Both the position numbers and the translations under genes were made by a program. Below, piece by piece: positions 51,844 to 60,347 of a stretch of DNA of 64,000 nucleotides. The first letter of the stretch is position 1. Every line of letters starts with the position of its first letter. The stretch comes from Pikeienuella litoralis (GTDB lineage Bacteria; Pseudomonadota; Alphaproteobacteria; Rhodobacterales; Rhodobacteraceae): the NCBI RefSeq assembly GCF_037646705.1, contig NZ_JBBHER010000004.1, positions 248,001 through 312,000 on the forward strand, written 5' to 3'. Under the pieces are notes generated by a model that saw only the letters and a list, made by a program, of their open reading frames with translations, had not been told where the DNA came from and ran no database searches.

Positions 51844-53519
51844 GCGGCGGTCATCTCTTTGACGCAGGCCGCGCGGATCATCCGCCGGTCGATCTTGTCG
51901 GTCGCGCCGCGCAGCAGCGGCGTCTCCTGCAGCCAATAGCGGCTCGGATGCTTGAATGGCGCAAGCACGTCGTTCAAAAACAGCGACAATTCTCTCTCCG
52001 TCAACGGCGCCCTGATGCTGACCGCGGCGCCCACCGCCTCGCCGAGCCGGTCGTCCGGTATGGGAAACACGGCCGCCTCCGCCACCGCCGGATGACGATG
52101 AAGCGCGCCCTCCACCTCAAGGCAGGAGATGTTCTCTCCGCCCCGGATGATGATGTCCTTCTTCCGGTCGACGATGGTGACATATCCGTCTTCGTCGACC
52201 GAGCCAAGATCGCCGGTGTGAAACCAGCCGTCCCGGATCGCGGCGGCCGTCGCCTCCGGATCGTTCAGATAGCCGCGCATCAGCGCCGCGCTTTTCATGC
52301 AGATCTCGCCGACCTGGCCCGTCGGCGCCTCCCGGCCCGCGTCATCGACGATCTTCAGCCGCTGGATCGCCGGGTAGAGCCGGCCGGCGACATCCGGCCG
52401 CGCCACGTATTCCGCGCCGGTGATCCCGACGCCGAGCGCGTTGGTCTCCGTCAGCCCGTAGCCCGAGGCGACGGCCGCATGCGGAAACGCGTCCGCCTGC
52501 CGCCTGACCTCCGCGCCGGGCCGTTTCGCGCCGCCGGCGCTCAGGCTGGACAGGCTGGGCAAGGTTCGCCCCGCCCGCCGCGCCGCCGCCGCCAGCTCCG
52601 CCGCCATCGTCGGCACGCCGAGAAAGCGCGTGACCCCTTCCCTCTCGATCAGGTCGACCGCCGCCTCCGCATCCCATTTCCGCATCATCACGAATTTCGC
52701 GCCGAGCGGGATCGAGAGCAGGAAGACCGGATGCGTCGCCGTCACATGAAAGAGCGGCGTGACGCAGAGCACGACCTGCGGCTTCTTCTTCGGCGGCGTC
52801 TCCATCATCAGGGGCGAAAGCGCGAGCGTCATCAGCCACGACCAGACCGCCTGCATCGCGCTCCGATGCGTCAGCACCACGCCTTTCGGGTATCCGGTGG
52901 AGCCGGAGGAGTAGACGATCATGAAATCGGAATCGGGGCCGATCTCCAGATCCGGCGCCGACGCGCCTTCGGGCGCCAGCACGTCCGCGTAGCGCGGCTC
53001 GCCCGCCGGCGCAGGGTCGCGCACCGCCACCAGATCGAGGCCCAGCCGCCGCGCGAACGGCCTGATCCGCTCCGCTCTCGGCCCGTCCGCGAAAACCAGC
53101 TTGGCGCCGGAATCGGTGAAGCCGTACTCCAGCTCCTCCGTCGTCCACCAGGCGTTGATCAGCACGGACACCGCGCCGACCGCGGCGATCGCCATGATCA
53201 GCGTCACGTATTCCGGATAATTCCGCATCGCCACCGCGACCCGGTCGCCCGGCTTCACGCCCCGGGCGCGGAGGCCGGCGGCGAGCCGCGCCGTCTCGGC
53301 GCACCAGGCGTCATAGCTGACGCGCTCCCCCTCATAGACGATGTAATCGGCGCCAGGGGCGCGAATCGTCCGGCCGTAAAGCTGAAGCGCGTAGGCGTTG
53401 GCGGGCGCGTTGGCGAACACCGGCAGCGGCTCTCCACGGATCGTCGCCGTCGACAGAGCGAAGAGCGGATCGGTCCGGACCATATGGTCCGCAGCTTCGT
53501 CAAACGTCATCGGCGGCAT
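51840..53519 (-). CDS. AMP-dependent acyl-CoA synthetase/ligase
   Basis: Adenylate-forming ligase of 559 residues. P-loop YSSGSTGYPKGVVLTHRS (about 205-222), core motif GYGLTETNALG, A8 region DGWFHTGDLGSVDEDGY and hinge DRKKDIIIRGGENI, with the catalytic Lys in GATDKIDRRMI near the C-terminus. It activates a carboxylic acid as the first step of its operon, followed by HAD and two SDRs. The motif details are closer to medium/long-chain or aromatic acyl-CoA ligases than to Acs. Substrate undecided. Confidence 0.92.
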   Translation of the reverse strand: MPPMTFDEAADHMVRTDPLFALSTATIRGEPLPVFANAPANAYALQLYGRTIRAPGADYIVYEGERVSYDAWCAETARLAAGLRARGVKPGDRVAVAMRNYPEYVTLIMAIAAVGAVSVLINAWWTTEELEYGFTDSGAKLVFADGPRAERIRPFARRLGLDLVAVRDPAPAGEPRYADVLAPEGASAPDLEIGPDSDFMIVYSSGSTGYPKGVVLTHRSAMQAVWSWLMTLALSPLMMETPPKKKPQVVLCVTPLFHVTATHPVFLLSIPLGAKFVMMRKWDAEAAVDLIEREGVTRFLGVPTMAAELAAAARRAGRTLPSLSSLSAGGAKRPGAEVRRQADAFPHAAVASGYGLTETNALGVGITGAEYVARPDVAGRLYPAIQRLKIVDDAGREAPTGQVGEICMKSAALMRGYLNDPEATAAAIRDGWFHTGDLGSVDEDGYVTIVDRKKDIIIRGGENISCLEVEGALHRHPAVAEAAVFPIPDDRLGEAVGAAVSIRAPLTERELSLFLNDVLAPFKHPSRYWLQETPLLRGATDKIDRRMIRAACVKEMTAA

Positions 53520-53903
53520 GCTCGCATCTCCCTCGGCTCCACAGCCCTTGCGGCGCCGCGGCGCGTTTCCCGGCGACGCTAAGAACGCCGGGCGCCGCGG
53601 TCAAGGCGGCTCAAAGCGAGGTGAAGATCGGGGGGAGGCGAAGATCGGGGCGGCGCGAAACGCGGAGCGGGCGTGGACGGGACCAGCGTCGCGCTGCAAG
53701 CCCCCCGCGCCACCGGAACCCGCCACGCCCATCCCCTCCGTACAACACAGATGTTAGGATCAGGTTGCGCCGATCACGAAATGGAGATGAGAAAACCTCG
53801 AAAGGCGCCATTCATGTCACGGAATGCGCCCGAAATTCGCCGAAAGGCCGGGCGCGCGCCGGATGGCGCGGCCCGGATTTCGCGGGAAAGCGCGCAGGCG
53901 CGC
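53520..53903. other. Intergenic region between acyl-CoA ligase gene and ctrA
   Basis: No gene is convincing in these 384 bases. The ligase promoter must lie at the left part. The right end holds the hairpin after ctrA. Two near copies of GAAGATCGGGG (around 53622 and 53640) are the only repeat noted. Small open frames here read as Arg/Pro-rich and are rejected. Confidence 0.45.
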
Positions 53904-53905
53904 TT
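53888..53905 (-). terminator. Hairpin at the ctrA stop codon
   Basis: Seven-base-pair stem AAGCGCG (53888-53894) with CGCGCTT (53899-53905) and a four-base loop, overlapping the TAA of ctrA and followed on the minus strand by TTTCC. Compact and plausible as the ctrA terminator. Confidence 0.45.
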
Positions 53906-54617
53906 ACGCCATCGCCGGCGCCGCGCGCGGCATGGCGGCGGGCGCCGGGTCGCGCAGAACATAGCCGCGCCCCCAGACGGTCTCGATATAGTTTTGCCCC
54001 CCGTTCGCCGCGGAGAGCTTCTTGCGCAGCTTGCAGATGAACACGTCGATGATCTTCAGCTCCGGTTCGTCCATCCCGCCATAGAGATGATTGAGGAACA
54101 TCTCCTTCGTCAGCGTGGTCCCCTTCCGGAGGCTGAGGAGCTCCAGCATCTGATACTCCTTGCCGGTCAGGTGCACCGGCGTCCCCGCGACCTCCACGGT
54201 CTTGGCGTCGAGATTCACCGAGACCTCCCCGGTCGCGATGATCGACTGCGCATGCCCCTTCGACCTGCGGACGATGGCGTGAATCCGGGCGATCAGCTCG
54301 TCCCGGTTGAACGGTTTCGTCATGTAGTCGTCGGCGCCGAACCCGAACCCTCTCAGCTTGTCATCGGTGTCCGACATGCCGGAAAGAATGAGAATCGGCG
54401 TCGCGATCTTCGCGGCCCTCAGCGCTTTCAAAACGTCGTAGCCCGTCATGTCGGGCAGATTCAGATCCAGAAGAATCAGGTCGTAATCATATAATTTTGC
54501 GAGATCGATCCCTTCTTCGCCGTGATCCGTTGCGTAGACGTTCAGGTTCGCCTTCGCTAGCATCAGCTCGATGCTGCGCGAAGTTGACTGATCGTCCTCA
54601 ATCAACAATACCCGCAT
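53904..54617 (-). CDS. ctrA: Cell-cycle response regulator CtrA
   Basis: OmpR-type response regulator of 237 residues. The receiver has the acidic pocket EDD and phospho-Asp D51 in ILLDLNLPDMTGYDV, with K in DDYMTKPFN. The DNA-binding domain has the strongly conserved LTGKEYQMLELLSLRKGTTLTKEMFLNHLYGG (pieces, about 145-176) and IDVFICKLRKKL. CtrA is the master regulator of cell cycle, motility and gene transfer agents in alphaproteobacteria. AAGGA precedes the ATG at 54617. sciP lies upstream on the same strand. Confidence 0.96.
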   Translation of the reverse strand: MRVLLIEDDQSTSRSIELMLAKANLNVYATDHGEEGIDLAKLYDYDLILLDLNLPDMTGYDVLKALRAAKIATPILILSGMSDTDDKLRGFGFGADDYMTKPFNRDELIARIHAIVRRSKGHAQSIIATGEVSVNLDAKTVEVAGTPVHLTGKEYQMLELLSLRKGTTLTKEMFLNHLYGGMDEPELKIIDVFICKLRKKLSAANGGQNYIETVWGRGYVLRDPAPAAMPRAAPAMA

Positions 54618-54642
54618 TACGCTCATCCTTTCGCTGCACACT

Positions 54643-54667
54643 CCTTAAGATTGATGCCACATTAAGG
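54643..54667 (-). promoter_or_regulatory. Inverted repeat in the ctrA promoter
   Basis: CCTTAA (54643-54648) faces TTAAGG (54662-54667) across 13 bases, about 26 bases before the ctrA start. The TTAA cores recall CtrA half-sites, but the consensus spacing is seven bases, so this may be an unusual autoregulatory site or a chance repeat. Confidence 0.4.
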
Positions 54668-54713
54668 ACAAAAGGGTAAACGAGTTATTACCTGAGGGGG
54701 AGCGACGTGTGTG

Positions 54714-54995
54714 CTACCCCTCATGCGTGTTGCGAAAATGCTGCAGTTTGGTCACATGAAGCGCATTTCGGCCATGTTTCGCCAGAGAATGTCGCCAGAG
54801 ATCGAGCTCTTCCGGGCTCAGGTCATAGCGGCGGCACACTTCGTCTTCGCTGATCACGCCATTCTCGACCGCGATGACGACCGCGATCTTGCGGCTCGCA
54901 ACCCAGCGCGCCGTATCGGCGGGCGGAAGGTTCCGGAGTATCCGCTCGGTTCGCCGCGCGTCACGACATTCGGAAATTGGCACGACCTTCCGCAT
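54714..54995 (-). CDS. sciP: CtrA inhibitor SciP (DUF1153)
   Basis: A DNA- and CtrA-binding protein of 93 residues. The SciP core is LPPADTARWVASRKIAVVIAV and EDEVCRRYDLSPEELDLWRHSLAKHG (pieces), ending LQHFR, in close agreement with the Caulobacter protein. It blocks CtrA-activated transcription. The ATG at 54995 has GGGAG upstream; a GTG three bases earlier is an alternative. It sits upstream of ctrA on the same strand, an order seen in related bacteria. Confidence 0.93.
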   Translation of the reverse strand: MRKVVPISECRDARRTERILRNLPPADTARWVASRKIAVVIAVENGVISEDEVCRRYDLSPEELDLWRHSLAKHGRNALHVTKLQHFRNTHEG

Positions 54996-55103
54996 CACTC
55001 ACTCCCACACAACATCACACATCGCGCGAGTTTCGGATCTTTCGCCTAACAGGCGGTGAATCGCGGGCTTGAGGCGCGCCTCCCACGGCGCTAGACGGGC
55101 GTC

Positions 55104-56252
55104 ATGGATGGCTCGGCCCCCTTCAATTCCCTCGGCGTCGCCAAGTCGCCGCAGACGACGCGCGTGGTGGTCGCGATGTCGGGCGGCGTCGACAGCTCCG
55201 TCGTCGCGGCGATGCTGGCGCGCGAAGGGTACGATGTCGTCGGCGTCACGCTTCAGCTCTACGATCATGGCGCCGCGCTGGCGAAAAAGGGCGCATGTTG
55301 CGCCGGGCGCGACATTCACGACGCCCGCAACGTCGCCGAGCGGATGGGCTTTCCGCATTATGTGCTCGACTATGAGAGCCGCTTCCGCAAAGCGGTGATC
55401 GAGGAGTTCGCCGACCAGTATCTGGCCGGGGCGACCCCGATCCCCTGCGTTCTCTGCAATCAGAGCGTCAAGTTTCACGACCTTCTGGAGACCGCGAAGG
55501 ATCTGGACGCCGATTGCCTCGCCACCGGACATTACATTCGCCGGGTCGAAGGCCCGGCCGGCGCCGAGATGCACCGCGCGGTCGATCTCGCCCGCGACCA
55601 GAGCTATTTTCTGTTCGCCACGACGCAGGATCAGCTCGACTTTCTCCGCTTCCCGCTCGGCTCCCTCGCCACCAAGGCGGAGACCCGCGCGCTGGCGGCC
55701 GAATTCGGGCTTCCGGTCGCGGACAAGCCCGACAGCCAGGATATCTGCTTCGTGCCGGAGGGCCGCTACGCCGACGTGATCACGAAGCTGCGTCCGGGCG
55801 CGGCCGAGCCGGGTGAGATCGCGCATCTCGACGGCAGGATCCTCGGCGCGCATCCGGGAATCATCCATTACACGATCGGTCAGCGCCGCGGCCTCGGCCT
55901 CGGCGGCGGCGAGACCGGGGGCGAGCCGCTCTTCGTCGTGCGGCTCGACGCCGCCGCGCGCCGCGTCATCGTCGGCCCGCGCGACGCGCTCGCGGTGCGC
56001 CGCGTTCCCGTCAAGGACGTGAACTGGATCGGCCCCGGCCGCTTCGAGGACGCACCGGCCGGAGGCTGGGAGGCGCGGGTGAAGCTGCGCTCCGCGCGCC
56101 CCGCCATCGAGGCGCGGATCACGCCCGAGGGCGCCGGCGCCGTGGTCGAGCTTCTGTCGCCGGAGGAAGGCGTCGCCCCCGGTCAGGCCTGTGTTTTCTA
56201 TGAAGCCGAAGGCGAGCGCGTGCTGGGCGGCGGCTGGATCACCCGCGGTTGA
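55104..56252 (+). CDS. mnmA: tRNA-specific 2-thiouridylase MnmA
   Basis: tRNA s2U34 thiolase of 382 residues. The PP-loop SGGVDSS is at about 26-32, CVLCN holds the first catalytic Cys, GHY is in DCLATGHYIRR, and DSQDICFV holds the second Cys. The central and C-terminal barrel domains follow (HYTIGQRRGLGLGG, YEAEGERVLGGG). It adds sulfur to the wobble uridine of Lys, Glu and Gln tRNAs. The start is the first ATG of the frame; the ribosome site is poor. It is divergent from sciP. Confidence 0.96.
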   Translation: MDGSAPFNSLGVAKSPQTTRVVVAMSGGVDSSVVAAMLAREGYDVVGVTLQLYDHGAALAKKGACCAGRDIHDARNVAERMGFPHYVLDYESRFRKAVIEEFADQYLAGATPIPCVLCNQSVKFHDLLETAKDLDADCLATGHYIRRVEGPAGAEMHRAVDLARDQSYFLFATTQDQLDFLRFPLGSLATKAETRALAAEFGLPVADKPDSQDICFVPEGRYADVITKLRPGAAEPGEIAHLDGRILGAHPGIIHYTIGQRRGLGLGGGETGGEPLFVVRLDAAARRVIVGPRDALAVRRVPVKDVNWIGPGRFEDAPAGGWEARVKLRSARPAIEARITPEGAGAVVELLSPEEGVAPGQACVFYEAEGERVLGGGWITRG

Positions 56253-56297
56253 CCGCCGCCGCCGGCCGCAATCCACCCATCTTCCCGCCCCTGCGGA

Positions 56298-56326
56298 GCC
56301 GGCGCCCGATGGACAGCGGCGCCGGC
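56298..56326 (+). terminator. Hairpin between mnmA and M20 peptidase gene
   Basis: Nine-base-pair stem GCCGGCGCC (56298-56306) with GGCGCCGGC (56318-56326) and an 11-base loop, 46 bases after the mnmA stop. No T-tract; a weak terminator or read-through control. Confidence 0.4.
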
Positions 56327-56364
56327 GCGAGTCATCGTCGCCCGATCATATGAAGGAGCCTTTC

Positions 56365-57747
56365 ATGACCGAACTCGACGCCGTACTCGCTCATCTCGAT
56401 TCCGACAGGGACGCCGCGATCGAGCGGCTTTTCGCATTTCTCCGGATCAAGAGCGTCTCCACCGACAGCGCCTACAAGGACGAATGCCGCAAGGCCGCCG
56501 AATGGCTGGTCGCGGACCTGCGGGGAATCGGGTTCGACGCGTCGCTCCGCGAGACGCCGGGGCATCCCATGGTGGTCGCGCATTCCGGCGGCGAGGGGCC
56601 GCATCTCCTGTTTTACGGGCATTACGACGTGCAGCCGGTCGACCCGCTCAATCTCTGGACCGCGCCGCCCTTCGAGCCGGTGATCGCCGAAGGCGCCCAG
56701 GGGCCGGAGATCCGCGCCCGCGGCGCGTCCGACGACAAGGGCCAGGTGATGACCTTCATCGAGGCCTGCCGCGCCTGGAAGGCCAGGACCGGAAAGCTCC
56801 CCGCCAACATCACGCTGCTTTTCGAGGGCGAGGAGGAATCCGGCTCGCCCTCGCTCATCCCCTTCCTTCAGGAGAACGCGGAGGAGTTGAAGGCGGAGCT
56901 CGCCCTCGTCTGCGACACCGGAATGTGGGATGCGGAGACTCCGGCGATCTCGACCATGCTGCGCGGCATGATGGGAGAGACGATCACGGTGAAGGCCGCG
57001 AATCGCGATCTCCATTCCGGCATGTATGGCGGCCCCGCGGCGAACCCGATCCGCGTGCTCGCGAAGATCCTCGCGTCGCTCCACGACGAGACCGGGCGCG
57101 TCACCCTGCCCGGCTTTTACGACGGCGTGCCCGAGACCCCGCCCGAGATCCTCACGCAATGGGAGGCGCTCGGCTTCAGCCATGAGGCGTTTCTCGGCGC
57201 GGTCGGCCTCTCGGAGCCGGCGGGCGAAGCCGGGTATTCGGCGCTGGAGCAGATCTGGGCGCGCCCGACGCTCGAGTTCAACGGCGTCAGCGGCGGCTAT
57301 ACCGGTGAAGGGTTCAAGACCGTTCTGCCGGCGGAGGCGTTCGTGAAGATCTCCTGCCGGCTGGTCGGCGATCAGGACCCGGTCGCGATCCGCGACTCGA
57401 TCCACCAGCGGTTCCACGAGATGCTGCCCTCCGATTGCACGATCGCGTTCGATACGAAGGACGGCGGCTCCGGCGGCATCGTCATGCCCACCGATGATCC
57501 GCGATTCGAGGCCGCGCGCCGCGCGCTCTCCGATGAATGGCCGAACGAGGCGGCCTTCGCCGGCTGCGGCGGATCGATCCCGATCGTCGGCCATTTCCAG
57601 GAGATCCTGGGCATGAACTCGCTTCTGATCGGCTTCGGCCTGGATGACGACCGGATCCATTCGCCAAACGAGAAATATTCCCTGACCAGCTTTCAGAAGG
57701 GCGCGCGCTCATGGGCGCGGGTTCTCGCGGCGCTGGGGAACGGATAA
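56365..57747 (+). CDS. M20-family metallopeptidase (dipeptidase type)
   Basis: Zinc peptidase of 460 residues. Metal ligands lie in FYGHYDVQPVD (His, Asp) and GASDDKGQ (Asp). The catalytic Glu pair is in FEGEEESGSPS, followed by VCDTGMWD and the dimerisation domain (ANRDLHSGMYGGPAANP). This arrangement is typical of M20 dipeptidases related to carnosinase. AAGGAG lies six bases before the ATG at 56365. The frame runs further upstream into the intergenic hairpin, which is not coding. Confidence 0.93.
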   Translation: MTELDAVLAHLDSDRDAAIERLFAFLRIKSVSTDSAYKDECRKAAEWLVADLRGIGFDASLRETPGHPMVVAHSGGEGPHLLFYGHYDVQPVDPLNLWTAPPFEPVIAEGAQGPEIRARGASDDKGQVMTFIEACRAWKARTGKLPANITLLFEGEEESGSPSLIPFLQENAEELKAELALVCDTGMWDAETPAISTMLRGMMGETITVKAANRDLHSGMYGGPAANPIRVLAKILASLHDETGRVTLPGFYDGVPETPPEILTQWEALGFSHEAFLGAVGLSEPAGEAGYSALEQIWARPTLEFNGVSGGYTGEGFKTVLPAEAFVKISCRLVGDQDPVAIRDSIHQRFHEMLPSDCTIAFDTKDGGSGGIVMPTDDPRFEAARRALSDEWPNEAAFAGCGGSIPIVGHFQEILGMNSLLIGFGLDDDRIHSPNEKYSLTSFQKGARSWARVLAALGNG

Positions 57748-57765
57748 GCCGCCCCGGCGGCGCGC

Positions 57766-58056
57766 TCAGCCGCGGCGCGCCCGCCGCCCGGCCGCCCCGC
57801 CGCGGCGGGCGGCGGGCGCGGGCCGGGCGGCGCTGTCGCGCAGGATGGCGGTCATCGGATGATCCGGCGCGGAAGGGCCGTGATGCGCCAGAAGGCGCCG
57901 CGCGTCGGCCGCCATGTCGCGCTCAGGAGCGACGCCGAGCGCCCAGTCGAGGAAGATCGCGCGGCAATCGGCCGCCCCGATCCCCTCGATACGGTAGGCG
58001 TCGAGAATCAGCGCGCGCGGGTCGAGGTCGCCGGTCGGCCCCACGTTTTTCCGCAT
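57766..58056 (-). CDS. Small conserved protein downstream of fba
   Basis: A protein of 96 residues, unknown function. The N-terminal half AYRIEGIGAADCRAIFLDWALGV and HHGPSAPDHPMTAILRDS look structured; the tail is an Ala/Arg/Gly-rich stretch, probably disordered. It starts 22 bases after fba on the same strand and seems to be the last gene of the tkt-gap-gap-pgk-fba group. I recall similar proteins in Rhodobacterales beside fba, so it is likely real. No domain can be named. Confidence 0.7.
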   Translation of the reverse strand: MRKNVGPTGDLDPRALILDAYRIEGIGAADCRAIFLDWALGVAPERDMAADARRLLAHHGPSAPDHPMTAILRDSAARPAPAARRGGAAGRRARRG

Positions 58057-58078
58057 CGCCCATCCCCGCGCGCAGCCA

Positions 58079-59008
58079 TCAAGCGCGATTCTTGTAGATG
58101 TCGATAATCTCGGCGAGCATCTTCAGCGCCTCATCGCGCGGGCGCTGGAACGTGTTCCGCCCGATGATCGAGCCGTTGCCGCCGCCGTCGCGGATCGCGC
58201 GGGCGTCGTCATAGACGGAGCTTTCGCCCTTCTTGGCGCCGCCGGAGAAGACCACGATCCGGCGGCTGTTGAACGCCGCCTGCATGCAATGCGCGACGCG
58301 CGCGGCCTGCGCCGCGATGTCGATCTTCTCCGCCTCGTAAACCTTCTTCGCCTCATTCAGCTCCAGATGGTCCGTGGACAGCTTGATCTTGATGATGTGC
58401 GCGCCGAGAAGCGCCGCGATCTGCGCCGCGTAGGCGGCGACGTCGATCGCGGTCTCGCCCGCCTTCGTCAGCGCCTCGCCGCGCGGATAGGACCAGATGA
58501 CCGTGGCGACGCCCTTCGCCGCCGCCTCTTCGCGCATCGCGGAGATCTCTTCGAACATGTCCAGCCCGGCGGAGGAGCCCGGATAGATCGTGAAGCCGAT
58601 CGCGGCGCAGCCAAGCCGGAGCGCGTCGTCCACGCTCGCGGTGATCGCCTGATCCTTCGGGGCTTCCTCCGGCATCAGGGAGTTCGCGCTGTTCGCCTTC
58701 AGGATCGTCGGGATCTGGCCGGCGAAACTGTCCGCCCCGGCCTCCAGCAGCCCGAGGGGCGCGGCGAAGGCGTTCAGGCCGGCGTCGATCGCCAGCTGAT
58801 AGTGATAATGCGGGTCATAGGCGGCGGGATTCGGCGCGAAGCTGCGCGCCGGGCCATGCTCGAAGCCCTGATCGACAGGCAGGATCACCATCTTGCCGGT
58901 CCCGCCGAGCTTGCCGTTCATCAGCATCTGGCAAAGCTTGCCCTTCACGCCGGGCGTCTCGCCCTCGTAATTGGCGAGGATCTTCTGAACGATGCGCGTG
59001 GCTTTCAT
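58079..59008 (-). CDS. fbaB: Class I fructose-bisphosphate aldolase (FbaB/DhnA type)
   Basis: Archaeal-type class I aldolase of 309 residues, cleaving fructose 1,6-bisphosphate through a Schiff base. Marks are ILPVDQGFEHGPARSFAPNP (D and H region), FTIYPGSS, VIWSYPRGEAL, the probable Schiff-base Lys in IIKIKLSTDHLE, FSGGAKKGESS (phosphate binding) and GSIIGRNTFQRP. GGAGAG precedes the ATG at 59008; an upstream in-frame ATG is less likely. It is the fifth gene of the central-carbon group. Confidence 0.93.
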   Translation of the reverse strand: MKATRIVQKILANYEGETPGVKGKLCQMLMNGKLGGTGKMVILPVDQGFEHGPARSFAPNPAAYDPHYHYQLAIDAGLNAFAAPLGLLEAGADSFAGQIPTILKANSANSLMPEEAPKDQAITASVDDALRLGCAAIGFTIYPGSSAGLDMFEEISAMREEAAAKGVATVIWSYPRGEALTKAGETAIDVAAYAAQIAALLGAHIIKIKLSTDHLELNEAKKVYEAEKIDIAAQAARVAHCMQAAFNSRRIVVFSGGAKKGESSVYDDARAIRDGGGNGSIIGRNTFQRPRDEALKMLAEIIDIYKNRA

Positions 59009-59120
59009 CGATGTCTCTCCAGTTGCGGACGGCGTTTTCATGTGTGCGGTAGCCCGTGACGGGAAGCCGGGTCAAGCGGAACGTGGTCGCGCCCGGGCGA
59101 AGCGGCGAGGGCCGGCGCGC

Positions 59121-60314
59121 TCACCCCTTCTCCAGCGCCGCGACGCCGGGCAAGGTCTTGCCCTCGAGCCATTCGAGGAAGGCGCCGCCCGCCGTCGACA
59201 CGTAGGAGAAGCGCGCGCCGGCGCCGGACGCGTTGAGCGCCGCGACGGTGTCGCCCCCGCCCGCGACGGTGAGGAGCCGCCCCGCCGCGGTCAGCTCCGC
59301 CGCCGCGCGCGCCGCGGCGTCGGTCGCGGCGTTGAACGGCGGGATCTCGAACGCGCCGAGCGGGCCGTTCCAGACCACGGTCTTCGCCGCGCCGAAACGC
59401 CGGATGATCTCCGCGACCGTCGCCGGCCCGGCGTCGAGGATCATCGCGTCCTTCGGGCAGTCCCCGACCGCCACGACCTCATGCGCCGCGCCCGCGGCGA
59501 ATTCCCGCGCCACCACCAGATCCACCGGCAGCACGATCTCGCAGCCCTGCGCCGCCGCCCGGTCCATGATGTCGCGCGCCGCCGACGCGAGGTCATGCTC
59601 GCAGAGCGAAGCGCCGACCTCCTCGCCCCGCGCGGCGAGGAACGTGTTCGCCATGCCGCCGCCGATCACGATCTGATCGACCCGCGCCGAAAGATTGCCG
59701 AGGAGCGTCAGCTTGGTCGAGACCTTCGCGCCGCCGACAACCGCGATCACCGGGCGCTCCGGCGTGGTCAGCGCCGCGCTCAACGCCTTCAACTCGGCCT
59801 GCATCAGGCGTCCGGCGACGGCGGGCAGGAGCCGCGCCAGCGCCTCGGTCGAGGCGTGCGCCCGATGCGCGGCGGAAAACGCGTCGTTCACGAAGACGTC
59901 GCCGAGCGCGGCCAGCGCCGCGGCGAATTCGGCGTCGTTCGCCTCCTCCCCGGGCTGAAAGCGGGTGTTCTCCAGCAGGAGCGCCGTCCCGGGCGCGAGA
60001 TCCGCCACCGCCGCCGCCGCGACCGGCCCGGTCGTCTCCGGCGCGAAGACGACCGGCGTTCCGATCGCCTCCGCCAGCGCCGGCGCGATGGGCGCGAGCG
60101 ACATCTCCGGATCCCGCTTTCCTTTCGGGCGCCCGAAATGGGCCAGAAGAATCGGCCGCCCGCCCTTCGCCAGAACCTCGCGCACCGTCGGCCCCACGGC
60201 GCGAAGCCGGGTCGCGTCGGTGACGACGCCGTCCACCATCGGCGCGTTGACGTCGACCCGGATCAGAACCCGTTTCCCCGCAAGGTCGATATCGTCGATC
60301 GTCCTGAAGCCCAC
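59121..60314 (-). CDS. pgk: Phosphoglycerate kinase
   Basis: Glycolytic kinase of 397 residues, transferring phosphate between 1,3-bisphosphoglycerate and ADP. Marks are VLIRVDVNAPMVDGVVTD, LLAHFGRPKGKRDP, ALLLENTRFQPGEEAND, FVNDAFSAAHRAHAST, GGAKVSTKLTLLGNL and the C-terminal nucleotide loop VAGGGDTVAALNASG. Standard length. It lies between gap1 and fba. Confidence 0.97.
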   Translation of the reverse strand: MGFRTIDDIDLAGKRVLIRVDVNAPMVDGVVTDATRLRAVGPTVREVLAKGGRPILLAHFGRPKGKRDPEMSLAPIAPALAEAIGTPVVFAPETTGPVAAAAVADLAPGTALLLENTRFQPGEEANDAEFAAALAALGDVFVNDAFSAAHRAHASTEALARLLPAVAGRLMQAELKALSAALTTPERPVIAVVGGAKVSTKLTLLGNLSARVDQIVIGGGMANTFLAARGEEVGASLCEHDLASAARDIMDRAAAQGCEIVLPVDLVVAREFAAGAAHEVVAVGDCPKDAMILDAGPATVAEIIRRFGAAKTVVWNGPLGAFEIPPFNAATDAAARAAAELTAAGRLLTVAGGGDTVAALNASGAGARFSYVSTAGGAFLEWLEGKTLPGVAALEKG

Positions 60315-60347
60315 GCCTCGCCTCCGTCAAAAATCACCCGCCGCGCC

